A stretch of 64,000 bases of DNA from assembly GCA_903887415.1 (NCBI GenBank), contig CAISPO010000020.1:62001-126000 (forward strand), in the 5' to 3' direction. Positions 26,801-35,326 of this stretch are shown here, piece after piece. Within the stretch, counting starts at the first letter, position 1, and each line of letters starts with the position of its first letter. A program made the position numbers and the translations under genes. The notes beneath the pieces are model-generated. The model saw nothing but the letters and a program-made list of their open reading frames with translations. It searched no databases and had not been told where the DNA came from. The stretch is from an uncultured Bacteroidota bacterium (GTDB taxonomy: Bacteria > Bacteroidota > Bacteroidia > Chitinophagales > Chitinophagaceae).

Positions 26801-27468
26801 ATAACCGGTCGGAAGAGTTGCTGCTGAATATATTGCCATCGGAGGTAGCAGAAGAACTGAAGGCTAAGGGCAGCGCGGAGGCTAAGACATTTGATGATGT
26901 TACCGTGCTATTCACAGATTTTAAGGGCTTTACCAATATATCTGAGCGGTTGTCGGCAAAGGAACTGGTTGCGGAGATAGACTATTGCTTTAAGGGGTTT
27001 GATGGGATAATGGAGAAATATAATATTGAAAAGATAAAGACAATAGGCGACAGCTATATGGCTGCCGGCGGACTTCCGGTAAAGAATAAAACCCATGCAT
27101 GGGATGTAGTAGAAGCAGCAATAGAGATACGGGATTTTATGGCGGCTCATGCACGGCAAAGGAAGGCTGAGGGCAAGGAGGTGTTTGAAATAAGAATAGG
27201 TATACATACAGGGCCCGTGGTAGCTGGAATTGTGGGGGTAAAGAAGTTTGCCTACGATATATGGGGTGATACGGTGAATACCGCATCGCGGATGGAAAGC
27301 AGCGGGGAGCCGGGGAAGGTGAATATCAGCGCGGCAACTTATGAGCTGGTGAAGGATAAATTTGATTGTACCTATCGCGGGAAAGTGGAGGCGAAGAAGA
27401 AGGGGATGATAGATATGTATTTTGCGGAAAGACCTCTCCCCGAGAGCTTCGCTCGTTCACTCTCGTGA
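23869..27468 (+). CDS. Beta-propeller sensor with adenylate cyclase output
   Basis: 1199 residues from ATG 23869. The signal has a lipobox-like L-L-F-C-C. A linker with A-G-K-P-K-V-V repeats precedes about 14-15 Reg_prop blades (G-N-I-W-F-G ... K-Y-D-G-K-S-F type, residues about 137-710), enough for two seven-bladed propellers. A Y_Y_Y domain follows (837-910), then one TM helix near 917, a coiled coil, and a class III cyclase (1007-1180). Metal aspartates sit in L-F-T-D-F and I-G-D-S-Y. Lysine in K-I-K-T-I-G-D and aspartate in D-I-W-G-D predict ATP as substrate. The layout mimics hybrid two-component sensors of Bacteroidota, but cAMP replaces phosphotransfer. The last 12 residues lie in repeat DNA. 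Confidence 0.92.
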   Translation: MSKAALLLLLSFSVLLFCCKQKKEQKNANPIAPKAVEAHGYVVPKDSMAEPVAVPAGKPKVVKAGKPKVVLTNTVVHPAGTPKVVLAGKPRVCTPGQDSFYLPKTVVAIDHPSPACMPEVIVAKDGHVNDNSPYSFISFGEMQGLNNGHIRCMLADRKGNLWIGTSSGGAIRYDGKYFSGFSTNSGLPNNAVLSVMEDNNGNIWFGTFGGGVSKYDGKSFTNYSKKEGLISNNITAIVQSKSGDIWFGSLEEGISMFDGHTFTSYSKKEGKALANVTSMTEDRSGNIWIGTVYNGAFKYDGKTFTNYDREAGIAGNYVTSILQDKQGNVWFSAFGSGVSKYDGQSFVSYTEKDGLTSNAVEYIMEDKLGEIWFCTACGITKFDGKIFENLTRKEGLSDNNVGCALQDMHGNIWLGTENGVCKWDNRHFYHFTQNEGLKSIDDNNIVADKYGGQWIMPRAAAGEGNKNNTIFINDMLLDKNGNKWFGTRSGVFMYDGKSFIHFTSKEGLSNDYITSLLQDTNGNIWFGTFAGGISKYDGKCFTNYTEKEGLPGNYIYCLLQDKKGKIWMGSDNGVGKYDGSSFSRVWSMEKFGKAVVLCMFQDSQQNIWFGTNGDGAFKYDGEFLTHFTQKEGLSDNAVIRILQDKNGYIWFGTLGGVTKYDGKNFEHFTEKEGLCGNRVLGMLRDKMGNLWFGTNNGLSELSQRVLEKINRLSLKKTVGYEQEQQVLFKNYAYEDGFLGIQCTGGMCEDNVGTIWLGTTDRLTFFHPEFFDDDSIPPDIKLKGVQLFGENIPWLDLGHKQDTILTLSNGVQVGSFKFDSLSRWYEIPEGLNLAYNNNYVTFNYIGITTNRPKKVKYKYKLDGIDENWSTLTSSTEAPYANLPSGTYTFRVKARNGDGYWSGEASYTFTIRPPWWKTWWAYTAYVLLVLGGFALYLRWRTASLRARQKALEQTVEERTAEVVAEKKEVEKQKDEAVRQYNRSEELLLNILPSEVAEELKAKGSAEAKTFDDVTVLFTDFKGFTNISERLSAKELVAEIDYCFKGFDGIMEKYNIEKIKTIGDSYMAAGGLPVKNKTHAWDVVEAAIEIRDFMAAHARQRKAEGKEVFEIRIGIHTGPVVAGIVGVKKFAYDIWGDTVNTASRMESSGEPGKVNISAATYELVKDKFDCTYRGKVEAKKKGMIDMYFAERPLPESFARSLS

Positions 27469-27480
27469 ACTCCAAAGAAG
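27429..27480. repeat. CTCTCCCC...CTCCAAAG repeat overlapping a gene end
   Basis: Resembles 23634-23670 and 9040-9105. It supplies the last codons of the cyclase gene. The following bases to 27588 hold further short C-run/G-run words and no gene. Confidence 0.5.
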
Positions 27481-27588
27481 AAGGTGATGTTGGGTAGGCG
27501 TGAGCCAACCACCCCAGATCGTCGCAAGCGACAATCGTCCCCGCCTAAAAACAGGAGGGGAGGTGTTACGCAGGCCCTGATTATCTTT

Positions 27589-28614
27589 CTATAACGCCTG
27601 AAACTGCCTTAAAAACCGCACATCATTTTGTGAATAGAGGCGGAGGTCATTTACCTGAAACTTTATCTGGGTGATGCGCTCTACGCCCATGCCGAAGGCG
27701 AAGCCGGTGTAAACCTCGGGATCTATGTTGAAGTTGCGGAGCATGTTGGGATGTACCATGCCGCAGCCCAGGATCTCTACCCAGCCACTGTGCTTGCAGA
27801 GGCTACAGCCTTTGCCGCCGCATACTGTGCAGGAAATATCCATCTCGGCGCTGGGCTCTGTGAAGGGGAAATAGGACGGGCGGAAACGTACTTTGGTATT
27901 CTCCCCAAACATTTCTGTTACGAAATAATAGAGCGTTTGTTTGAGGTCGGCGAAGGACACATTTTTATCTACATACAGCCCTTCGCACTGGTGAAAGAAG
28001 CAGTGTGCGCGGGCAGATATTGTCTCGTTGCGGTAAACCCTGCCAGGGCAGATAACGCGAATGGGCAGTGGCTGAGTTTCGAGTATGCGGGCCTGCACGG
28101 ACGATGTATGGGTACGCAATACCCAGTCCGGGTTTTGGGAAACATAGAATGTATCCTGCATATCGCGGGCGGGGTGATGCTCGGGCATGTTGAGCGAGGT
28201 GAAGTTGTGCCAGTCGTCTTCTATCTCCGGACCGGTGGCTACGCTGAATCCTATCTTCTCAAAAATAGAGACCATTTGATTTTCCACGATCCGTAAAGGA
28301 TGACGGGTACCTATGGGCAGCGGAGTACCGGGTAAAGTATTGTCTATCGCGGGGCCTTTGCCTGCACCACCGCTGTATTGTTCTTTGAAAGACTCGTACT
28401 TTTCTTCGGCCAGTTGCTTGAATGCGTTGAGCAGTTGACCGGCTTCTTTGCGCAGCTCGGGCGGTACTGTCTTCATTTCGCCGGCCACTTGTTTTACAAT
28501 ACCCTTGGTGCCGAGAAAACGGATACGGTAATTTTCCAGTTCGGCGGCATCAGCGGGGCTGAAGGCATTTATTTCCTGTTCGTGTATTTGTATTTGCTCC
28601 TGCAGGGATGGCAT
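27589..28614 (-). CDS. pheS: Phenylalanyl-tRNA synthetase alpha subunit
   Basis: Catalytic subunit of the alpha2-beta2 enzyme charging tRNA-Phe. 341 residues from ATG 28614, with an N-terminal coiled coil (L-Q-E-Q-I-Q-I-H-E-Q-E) then the class II core. Motif 2 is R-V-Y-R-N-E-T-I, followed by H-Q-C-E-G-L-Y-V. The end has G-F-A-F-G-M-G-V-E-R (motif 3). The pheT partner is not in the window, so the subunits are unlinked, as is usual in this phylum. Ten extra codons upstream would overlap the promoter box, so ATG 28614 is preferred. A pair of CxxC motifs (C-T-V-C-G-G-K-G-C-S-L-C) near residue 285 may bind zinc. Confidence 0.98.
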   Translation of the reverse strand: MPSLQEQIQIHEQEINAFSPADAAELENYRIRFLGTKGIVKQVAGEMKTVPPELRKEAGQLLNAFKQLAEEKYESFKEQYSGGAGKGPAIDNTLPGTPLPIGTRHPLRIVENQMVSIFEKIGFSVATGPEIEDDWHNFTSLNMPEHHPARDMQDTFYVSQNPDWVLRTHTSSVQARILETQPLPIRVICPGRVYRNETISARAHCFFHQCEGLYVDKNVSFADLKQTLYYFVTEMFGENTKVRFRPSYFPFTEPSAEMDISCTVCGGKGCSLCKHSGWVEILGCGMVHPNMLRNFNIDPEVYTGFAFGMGVERITQIKFQVNDLRLYSQNDVRFLRQFQAL

Positions 28615-28621
28615 AGTGGGG

Positions 28622-28629
28622 CAAAGGTA
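28622..28629 (-). promoter_or_regulatory. -7 box almost touching the pheS start
   Basis: Minus strand TACCTTTG, a perfect TAnnTTTG ending 7 bases before ATG 28614. If used, transcription would begin at or one or two bases before the ATG, giving a nearly leaderless mRNA. Confidence 0.5.
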
Positions 28630-29013
28630 TAATAATGAGTTCAAGGGTTAAAATGTTGCGGTAATATTTGCATCTGTTAATGCAACGCCAAAATCTGGCA
28701 CGATAAGTGCGTTCACAACAACAGGCCTCAAGGTGTGCAGTTTTCCCGATTTTAGTGTCCAGGCCCCCGAGCACGATACGTTTTTCTTGTTTTCTATTTT
28801 CAAATGTCCGTAATACAGGTTGGGGCGAAAGTGATATTTGTTGCCGTGAATACAAATAAAATATAAACACATATCACATTAAAAGCTGTAATACAACATT
28901 AAACAGATATATTAAAATATATTCCTAACGTTTTGTATTAAAACTACGTCTATTTAACAAAGTATTATTAACTTTAATTACCCTTTCGGTTTAACACTTT
29001 TTAATATATACCT
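28630..29013. other. AT-rich intergenic stretch
   Basis: 384 bases between divergent pheS and the PKD gene. A 74-codon frame on the minus strand (28648-28872) has no recognisable family or good start context, and I do not call it. The part from 28870 to 29000 is very AT-rich and probably holds the PKD gene promoter, with only imperfect -7 boxes. Confidence 0.45.
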
Positions 29014-32000
29014 GTGAAGCCTTTTTATAACCGCATATTACTGTTCTTATTATTTTCTCTTTCAGCGTACTCTGTCAGCGGGCAAACTGCAAACTTTACT
29101 GAAGATTATATTTCGGGCTGTGCGCCCCTCGTGGTGCATTATACCAATACCTCATCCGGAGCTACGAGCTATAGCTGGAACCTGGGCAATGGGGTAACAA
29201 CCGCTCTTACCGACCCTTCCACCAGCTACCTTACGGCAGGCACTTATACAGTAACGCTCACTGCATACAGCGGGTCTTCATCAAGCACCCATTCCACCGT
29301 GATCACGGTTTACCCCACACCAACGGTGAACTTTTATGCAAGCGATACATCGGTATGCTTTGGGACACCGGTAACGTTCACCAGTACCACATCATCCGGG
29401 GTTGCAGGGCCGATGACCTACTCCTGGAACTTTGGCGACGGAACTTCGAGCACAGCTACCAGCCCCAGCCATACTTTTCCGGGGCCGGGTTATTATAATA
29501 TCACCCTATCAGCCACCAATAGCCAGGGCTGTGTGAGCTCATTGACAAAAACCGCTTATATACACGTACTGTCGCCGCCGATAGCCAGCTTTAGCGCGAG
29601 CACTACCTATATCTGCAACCCACCCGGCTCTGTAACCTTCACCAATACATCCTCTGGAACTGCGCCATATACCTGCAGCTGGTCGTTTGGAGATGGCGGC
29701 ACCGGAACAGGTACTTCACCTACACATACTTATACCACAGATGGTTCTTATAATGTAACGCTTGTGGTAACCGATGCAAACGGCTGTAAAGACAGCCTAA
29801 CGCTTCCGGCATATATCTACGTTGGCAGTGTCACGGCGGCTTTCACAGGGCCATCTACCGCCTGTGTCAATTCATCGGTAACATTTACCAATACCAGCAG
29901 CACACATACCAGCAGCAACTGGACGTTTGGAGACGGTGGCAGTTCAACACTGAACGATGGTACCCATACTTATACGACACCAGGTACTTATACCATAACG
30001 CTTGTAGTAGGCTACGGCCCATGCACCAGCACGATTACCCATACCATAACGATCCTGCCCGGCGCTGTGGCTTCATTTTCGGTGTCGCCTACATGCCCTG
30101 CCCCTGCAGCAGCCACATTTACCGGTACTGTTCCCGGAGGGTCAACCGTAGTGTGGCATTATGGCGATGGCGGCACGGGAAGCGGCACCACATCAACACA
30201 TACGTATGGGGCCTGTGGCACCTATACCGTGAGCATGATAGTTACCAACAGCAGCGGCTGCATTGACACTATAAACCAGGTATATACCAACTATAACCTA
30301 CAGATGAGCATTGATCATGATTCAATTCAGTCGGGCTGTGTGCCGTTAACTGCTCGTTTAAGTGTCCAGATCTGGTCGGACTGCCCGTCTTTTGCTCCCT
30401 ACCCGTTTGCCATAACTTCCTATACATGGAATTTCGGAGATGGTTCACCTTTGTTTTCCGGGGGGATAACCACCTATCACACATATACTGCTGTGGGCAC
30501 TTATACCGCGTCCATTTATATTACTACCGCAAACGGCTGCGTTGACACTGCGCATCTGATAGTGCTGGTGGGTACGCCTCCTGTTGCCGATTTTACTGCT
30601 ATACCCACTACCATATGCTATGGTTTACCCGATACTTTTCTTAACACCAGCACTGGCGCCACCAACTATCAATGGTTTTTTGGCGATGGAGGCGGCAGTA
30701 CGGTCACCAACCCTACCTATACTTATACCGATCCGGGCACGTTTACAGTGATGCTGATCGCTTACAATAATGGGTGTCCGGATACCATGATCAGGACACT
30801 ATACCTGACCGTGGATTCACCGAAAGCAATAATACACGACAACTACCTTTGCATACCCGATGATGCAATGATCTTTGGAGACAGTTCGCTGGGGGATAAT
30901 ACCCATCTGTGGATATTCGGGGATGGCACCACCTCAACAGCCGATACAGTAACGCACATTTTTCCTGGCCTGACCACATATACTGTGAGCCTGGCCACGT
31001 ACAATACAGCAAGCGGCTGCAGGGATACAGACCGGGTGATCGTGAACCTCTCCAGGCCAGTAATAGCTTTTAGCGCCAGTGACACTACAATATGCAGGGA
31101 CCAGTGGGTGGTTATGACACCCACGGTCACGGGAGGCCCTGGTGTGGAGGAGTACTACTGGTACCGGAATGGGATAATGAGGGACGATACCAGTGCGGTC
31201 TATACAGATACCTTTCACGTTACCGGTTTGTACGCGATCACGCTCATCATTGAGGATTCCCACCTGTGCCTTGATACGCTTATGAAGCCCAATTACATTC
31301 ATGTGGCGAAGCCCGTTGCTGCATTCACGGATATACCTGCGTCGGGTTGTGTGCCGCTTCCTGTGCATTTTACAGATATTACTACAGACCTGGCGGGAGT
31401 GCCGCTCACCAGCTTTGCCTGGACCTATGGCGATGGCGCGTCTGCAACTGTGGGGATAACTACTGCTGCTCATACCTATACTGCTGCAGGAACATTTTCC
31501 GTGACAGAAATAGTTACAGACAGTTATGGCTGTAAAGACACGGCAACCGGAACTGTGAATGCTTATAAGCCTGTTGCGGCTTTTAATGCAGTGCCGACTT
31601 TTCCTTGTGTGGGCGCTACTGTTGATTTCAACAATACCTCTACCGGCGCAGCTACCGCATCCTGGCAATTTGGTGATGGCGGTACATCGACAGCAATGTC
31701 ACCCACACATATTTATACAGCTTCCGGTACCTATACGGTACGGCTTATTGTTACCGATATTCATGGCTGCTCAGATACGGCCACCTATGTAAATTATATA
31801 ACCGTGACACAGCCGGTAGCGGCCTTCTCAGAAAGCGATTCTTTCTCCATTTGCCCGCCGCTGTCAGAACTGTTCACAAATCTTAGCACCGGAGCGGTAG
31901 GATATTACTGGACATTTGGCGACGGCAACTCTTCTACCAATGTATCACCAGGCAATCTCTATATAACGTCCGGCTCTTTCACGGTAACGCTTGTGGCCAG

Positions 32001-33531
32001 CAATCTGTATGGATGCAAGGACACTGCTACCGAGCGTGTTGTAGTATATGGCTATGCGGGAGGGTTTAATTATACACCTGATACCGGCTGCGCACCGCTC
32101 ACTGTTTACTTTACCTCAACGATCACCAATGTGCCCTTCATTATATGGGATTTTGGAGATGGCACTACAAGCAGCAATACATCTACAGAGGATACCGTCC
32201 ACACTTATACGTTGCCTGGTGGTTACGTGCCAAAGCTGATACTGAGCGACAATACAGGGTGCCAGAATTCGAGCCTGGGGCCGGATACTATCAAAGTGGA
32301 TGCGGTTACAACAGGGTTCAGAACCACCAATGCGTGTCTCGGAGACTCCGTTAATTTCATCGACAGTTCGGGCAGTTACTGGTCCACGGTAAACAAAGTA
32401 TTCTGGTCGTTTGGAACGGATACCACCAGTGCAACAAGCCCTACCTACTACTATGGCACTGCAGGTACATACAGCGTGACACTGACCGCGACAGATGCCT
32501 GGGGTTGCTATAGTACGGTAACGGAAAATGTTATTATTTATCCGCCGCCAGCGATCACTGCATCACCGGATACCACAATTTGTGTGGGGGATAAAGCCAC
32601 GCTTACCGGCTTCGGAGGTGTGAGCTATGTCTGGAGCCCGCCGGCAACATTGAGCTGTACAGCTTGTAATCCTACCCATGCGGCAACGACCGTGGTAACC
32701 ACCTACACTGTTGTAGGTACAGATGAGCATGGCTGCAAAAACTTTGACACAGTTACCGTATTCCTGAAAACACAAACAGTAAGTGTGGGATACGGTGATA
32801 CCGCGGTTTGTTATGGAACCAAGGTGCAGATATGGGATTCGGGGGCTACGAAATTTACATGGTCGCCACCAATGGGGCTGAGCAGCACCACTATTGCAGA
32901 CCCAACCGCAGACCCAACCGTGACGACCACTTATACGGTTACGGCCCAGTTGGGCAGTTGCGCACCTGATGTAAATTATGTGACCATCATTGTGTATCCA
33001 TTGCCCACCGTGAACGCGGGCGATGACCAGACACTGATAGCCGGCTCAACAGCACAATTGAAAGCTACGGGGAATGACATAAACACCTATAGCTGGAGCC
33101 CGGATGAGACACTAAGCTGCAGTACCTGTTATAACCCTGTTGCCAGTATGTCGGTAACGACTACTTATGTTGTAGATGTGACTTCTATACACGACTGCAG
33201 GAATTCGGATTCTGTGACGATCCATTTGTATTGCAGCTCCGGCCAGGTATTTATCCCTAACTCATTTACACCAAATGGTGATGGACAAAATGATGTGTTT
33301 TATCCGCGGGGTACAGGCATATCGAATATTAAGTCGTTCCGTATTTATAACCGCTGGGGCGAGCTGATGTTCGAACGGACCAACATAGCCATGAATGATG
33401 AGTCGAATGCATGGGATGGGACATTTGGCGGGGCCACGCCGCGGCCGGATGTGTATGTGTATGTGGTGGACGCTATTTGCGAAACAGGGGAACCGATATT
33501 TATTAAGGGGGATGTAACCATTATTCGATAG
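29014..33531 (+). CDS. PKD-repeat adhesin-like protein with type IX secretion C-terminal domain
   Basis: 1505 residues, with a GTG start at 29014 and a signal peptide cleaved after S-G-Q. The body has about 14 PKD-type beta domains marked by W-x-F-G-D-G (for example Y-S-W-N-F-G-D-G), one of them degenerate (Y-Y-W-Y-R-N-G). Three related domains with W-S-P and C-T-A-C-N-P-like loops follow. The last 95 residues form the gliding-motility-associated C-terminal domain (F-I-P-N-S-F-T-P-N-G-D-G, then I-Y-N-R-W-G), a type B signal for the type IX system. It is probably released or held at the cell surface. The next gene, 3 bases on, is its likely secretion partner. Confidence 0.95.
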   Translation: MKPFYNRILLFLLFSLSAYSVSGQTANFTEDYISGCAPLVVHYTNTSSGATSYSWNLGNGVTTALTDPSTSYLTAGTYTVTLTAYSGSSSSTHSTVITVYPTPTVNFYASDTSVCFGTPVTFTSTTSSGVAGPMTYSWNFGDGTSSTATSPSHTFPGPGYYNITLSATNSQGCVSSLTKTAYIHVLSPPIASFSASTTYICNPPGSVTFTNTSSGTAPYTCSWSFGDGGTGTGTSPTHTYTTDGSYNVTLVVTDANGCKDSLTLPAYIYVGSVTAAFTGPSTACVNSSVTFTNTSSTHTSSNWTFGDGGSSTLNDGTHTYTTPGTYTITLVVGYGPCTSTITHTITILPGAVASFSVSPTCPAPAAATFTGTVPGGSTVVWHYGDGGTGSGTTSTHTYGACGTYTVSMIVTNSSGCIDTINQVYTNYNLQMSIDHDSIQSGCVPLTARLSVQIWSDCPSFAPYPFAITSYTWNFGDGSPLFSGGITTYHTYTAVGTYTASIYITTANGCVDTAHLIVLVGTPPVADFTAIPTTICYGLPDTFLNTSTGATNYQWFFGDGGGSTVTNPTYTYTDPGTFTVMLIAYNNGCPDTMIRTLYLTVDSPKAIIHDNYLCIPDDAMIFGDSSLGDNTHLWIFGDGTTSTADTVTHIFPGLTTYTVSLATYNTASGCRDTDRVIVNLSRPVIAFSASDTTICRDQWVVMTPTVTGGPGVEEYYWYRNGIMRDDTSAVYTDTFHVTGLYAITLIIEDSHLCLDTLMKPNYIHVAKPVAAFTDIPASGCVPLPVHFTDITTDLAGVPLTSFAWTYGDGASATVGITTAAHTYTAAGTFSVTEIVTDSYGCKDTATGTVNAYKPVAAFNAVPTFPCVGATVDFNNTSTGAATASWQFGDGGTSTAMSPTHIYTASGTYTVRLIVTDIHGCSDTATYVNYITVTQPVAAFSESDSFSICPPLSELFTNLSTGAVGYYWTFGDGNSSTNVSPGNLYITSGSFTVTLVASNLYGCKDTATERVVVYGYAGGFNYTPDTGCAPLTVYFTSTITNVPFIIWDFGDGTTSSNTSTEDTVHTYTLPGGYVPKLILSDNTGCQNSSLGPDTIKVDAVTTGFRTTNACLGDSVNFIDSSGSYWSTVNKVFWSFGTDTTSATSPTYYYGTAGTYSVTLTATDAWGCYSTVTENVIIYPPPAITASPDTTICVGDKATLTGFGGVSYVWSPPATLSCTACNPTHAATTVVTTYTVVGTDEHGCKNFDTVTVFLKTQTVSVGYGDTAVCYGTKVQIWDSGATKFTWSPPMGLSSTTIADPTADPTVTTTYTVTAQLGSCAPDVNYVTIIVYPLPTVNAGDDQTLIAGSTAQLKATGNDINTYSWSPDETLSCSTCYNPVASMSVTTTYVVDVTSIHDCRNSDSVTIHLYCSSGQVFIPNSFTPNGDGQNDVFYPRGTGISNIKSFRIYNRWGELMFERTNIAMNDESNAWDGTFGGATPRPDVYVYVVDAICETGEPIFIKGDVTIIR

Positions 33532-33534
33532 CAA

Positions 33535-34608
33535 ATGAAAATCCAAGGGTTAAAATCCAAATTCCAAGTAAGTATAGCAACAATCGGTTGCTTTGGGGGG
33601 ATTTTTATTGCCTTACTTCCCCACAAATCGATTGCGCAGGCAGATATACACTTCTCACAGTTTTATGAAACATCTATACTGCGAAACCCTGCGCTGACAG
33701 GTGTTTTCGCGGAAGATTATAAGTTTGGCGTTTACTACCGGAACCAATGGAGCAGCATCAGCAACCCATTTCAGACAGGGCTGGTAAGCGCAGAGACACA
33801 TATTCCTGTAGGCAGGCAAAGGGTAGATTTTTTGAGCTTTGGCCTACTGGGTTATGGTGATGAGGCGGGAAGCATAGACCAGAAAATAACAGCCGTTTAC
33901 CCTGCTGTCAACTACAACAAACTGCTATCTGACCAGCATAACACTTATTTGTCGGTGGGCTTTACCGGGGGTTATGTGCAGTATAGTTTTGACCCCGGAA
34001 AGGCCACCTTCAACAACCAATACCAGAACGGGCATTTCAATCCCGCCAATCCATCGCTGGAAAACCTGCCTAACCCCAAGATGACGATGTATGATGCCGG
34101 GGCAGGTGTTAACCTCAATACTACTGCCGGAAATGCAAACAATATCACTTACATCATCGGCTTTTCAGGCTATCATTTTACCCAGCCGAAATTCAGCTAT
34201 TACCAAGCCTCCGGGCTTACCGAAAACATGCGCTTTAACGGAAACCTGGGCATGGGGGGCAGCATTTCCGAAACTGTATCGCTGGTAGCCCAGGGCAATT
34301 ATGCAAAGCAAGGCACCTACTCAGAAATAATGATAGGCGCACTGCTAAGCTGGGCAGCCGGCACACAATATGGAGAAGAAACGATGGTGCTCTCCGGCGG
34401 GGCATACTACCGCTATGGCGATGCGGTGATACCTGTAGTGAAGCTGAAATATAAGCAGATGGCCCTGGGGGTGAGCTATGACGTGAATGTATCGAGCCTG
34501 AAAGATGCGAGCAAGATGCAAGGCGCGTATGAAGTGACCGTGTTCATAACGGGCAGGTACCCTGATAAAAATGGCATTTCCAGGAAGACGGTTTGCCCGA
34601 GGTTTTAA
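33535..34608 (+). CDS. PorP/SprF-family type IX secretion partner
   Basis: 357 residues. A signal peptide is followed by A-D-I-H-F-S-Q-F-Y-E and then N-P-A-L-T-G-V-F, the family opening, and a beta-barrel-like body. SprF of Flavobacterium johnsoniae helps export SprB, and PorP/SprF genes often follow giant proteins with type B C-terminal domains. The 3-base gap to the PKD protein fits that pairing. Odd point: the first 12 codons (M-K-I-Q-G-L-K-S-K-F-Q-V) come from an ATCCAAATTCC-type repeat, so the n-region of the signal peptide is repeat-derived. Confidence 0.93.
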   Translation: MKIQGLKSKFQVSIATIGCFGGIFIALLPHKSIAQADIHFSQFYETSILRNPALTGVFAEDYKFGVYYRNQWSSISNPFQTGLVSAETHIPVGRQRVDFLSFGLLGYGDEAGSIDQKITAVYPAVNYNKLLSDQHNTYLSVGFTGGYVQYSFDPGKATFNNQYQNGHFNPANPSLENLPNPKMTMYDAGAGVNLNTTAGNANNITYIIGFSGYHFTQPKFSYYQASGLTENMRFNGNLGMGGSISETVSLVAQGNYAKQGTYSEIMIGALLSWAAGTQYGEETMVLSGGAYYRYGDAVIPVVKLKYKQMALGVSYDVNVSSLKDASKMQGAYEVTVFITGRYPDKNGISRKTVCPRF

Positions 34609-34692
34609 GAAAACGTTCTCTCAGAAAGGCGCTGTTCATTCATTTTTTTTAAGGGAGTAGCATCGAAGTCGATGGATGGCATGCAGAGCAGC

Positions 34693-35190
34693 TTACTGCA
34701 TCTTTGCGGACAGGTGTACATTCCAGACATCGCCATAATGGTCGGTCTGGTAGGAGTCGTAGTACATCATGTGCTGGTTGCGCATCACGGTGAGCACTTC
34801 GAATGCCACTGTGTCGATAGAGCCGGCGGGCGAGGTGAAGTATTGGTAATACCTGGCGCCGGCCAAAGTTTGGTAGATAAGGGTATTGGTAATTTTGTTG
34901 TCGGATACCAGCGTCATGGTATCGGCTATCACTTCTCCGTCGAACATATGAGTGGGCATATAATAGTTGGCATATAGCTGCGTACTGTTCAGGTCTGTGA
35001 TGGTGAAAGTGTCATTCAGCACCTTCACACTGGTGACCCATTGATAATTGGTATCCCGACCGACAATGGTATCTGTCCCGCTCCAGTAGTAATTGCCGCT
35101 GATGCCATAGGGCGCGCTGCCCCCACCGGAATTTTTGAAACAACCGGAACAACAGCATATAATAAGAAACGCCGGCAAGATGTTTCGCAT
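34693..35190 (-). CDS. Small lipoprotein of unknown function
   Basis: 165 residues from ATG 35190. The signal M-R-N-I-L-P-A-F-L-I-I-C-C-C-S-G-C gives a lipobox with cysteine at about residue 17, followed by a glycine-rich spacer. The mature part has beta-rich, N/T/D-rich sequence (Y-Y-W-S-G-T-D-T-I) like many Bacteroidota surface lipoproteins. A longer frame upstream (to 35289) lacks a signal and was rejected. No family is recognised. It is divergent from the acetyltransferase. Confidence 0.72.
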   Translation of the reverse strand: MRNILPAFLIICCCSGCFKNSGGGSAPYGISGNYYWSGTDTIVGRDTNYQWVTSVKVLNDTFTITDLNSTQLYANYYMPTHMFDGEVIADTMTLVSDNKITNTLIYQTLAGARYYQYFTSPAGSIDTVAFEVLTVMRNQHMMYYDSYQTDHYGDVWNVHLSAKMQ

Positions 35191-35326
35191 ACCATAAAGA
35201 TACGGAAATAGCAGATGACCGTGGCCGTGCAGAGATGCGCTTTTCTGAGTACCTGCTACGAGATTGGCCACCACGAACAACAAGTGCATTTTTGAATATC
35301 TTCACAAACTGAAACATCAATCGAAC

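Noticed and set aside
28648-28872. A 74-codon minus-strand frame between pheS and the PKD gene
   Set aside because: No good start, no recognised family, and it covers the pheS upstream region. It could be a gene remnant but the evidence is too thin to list as a CDS.
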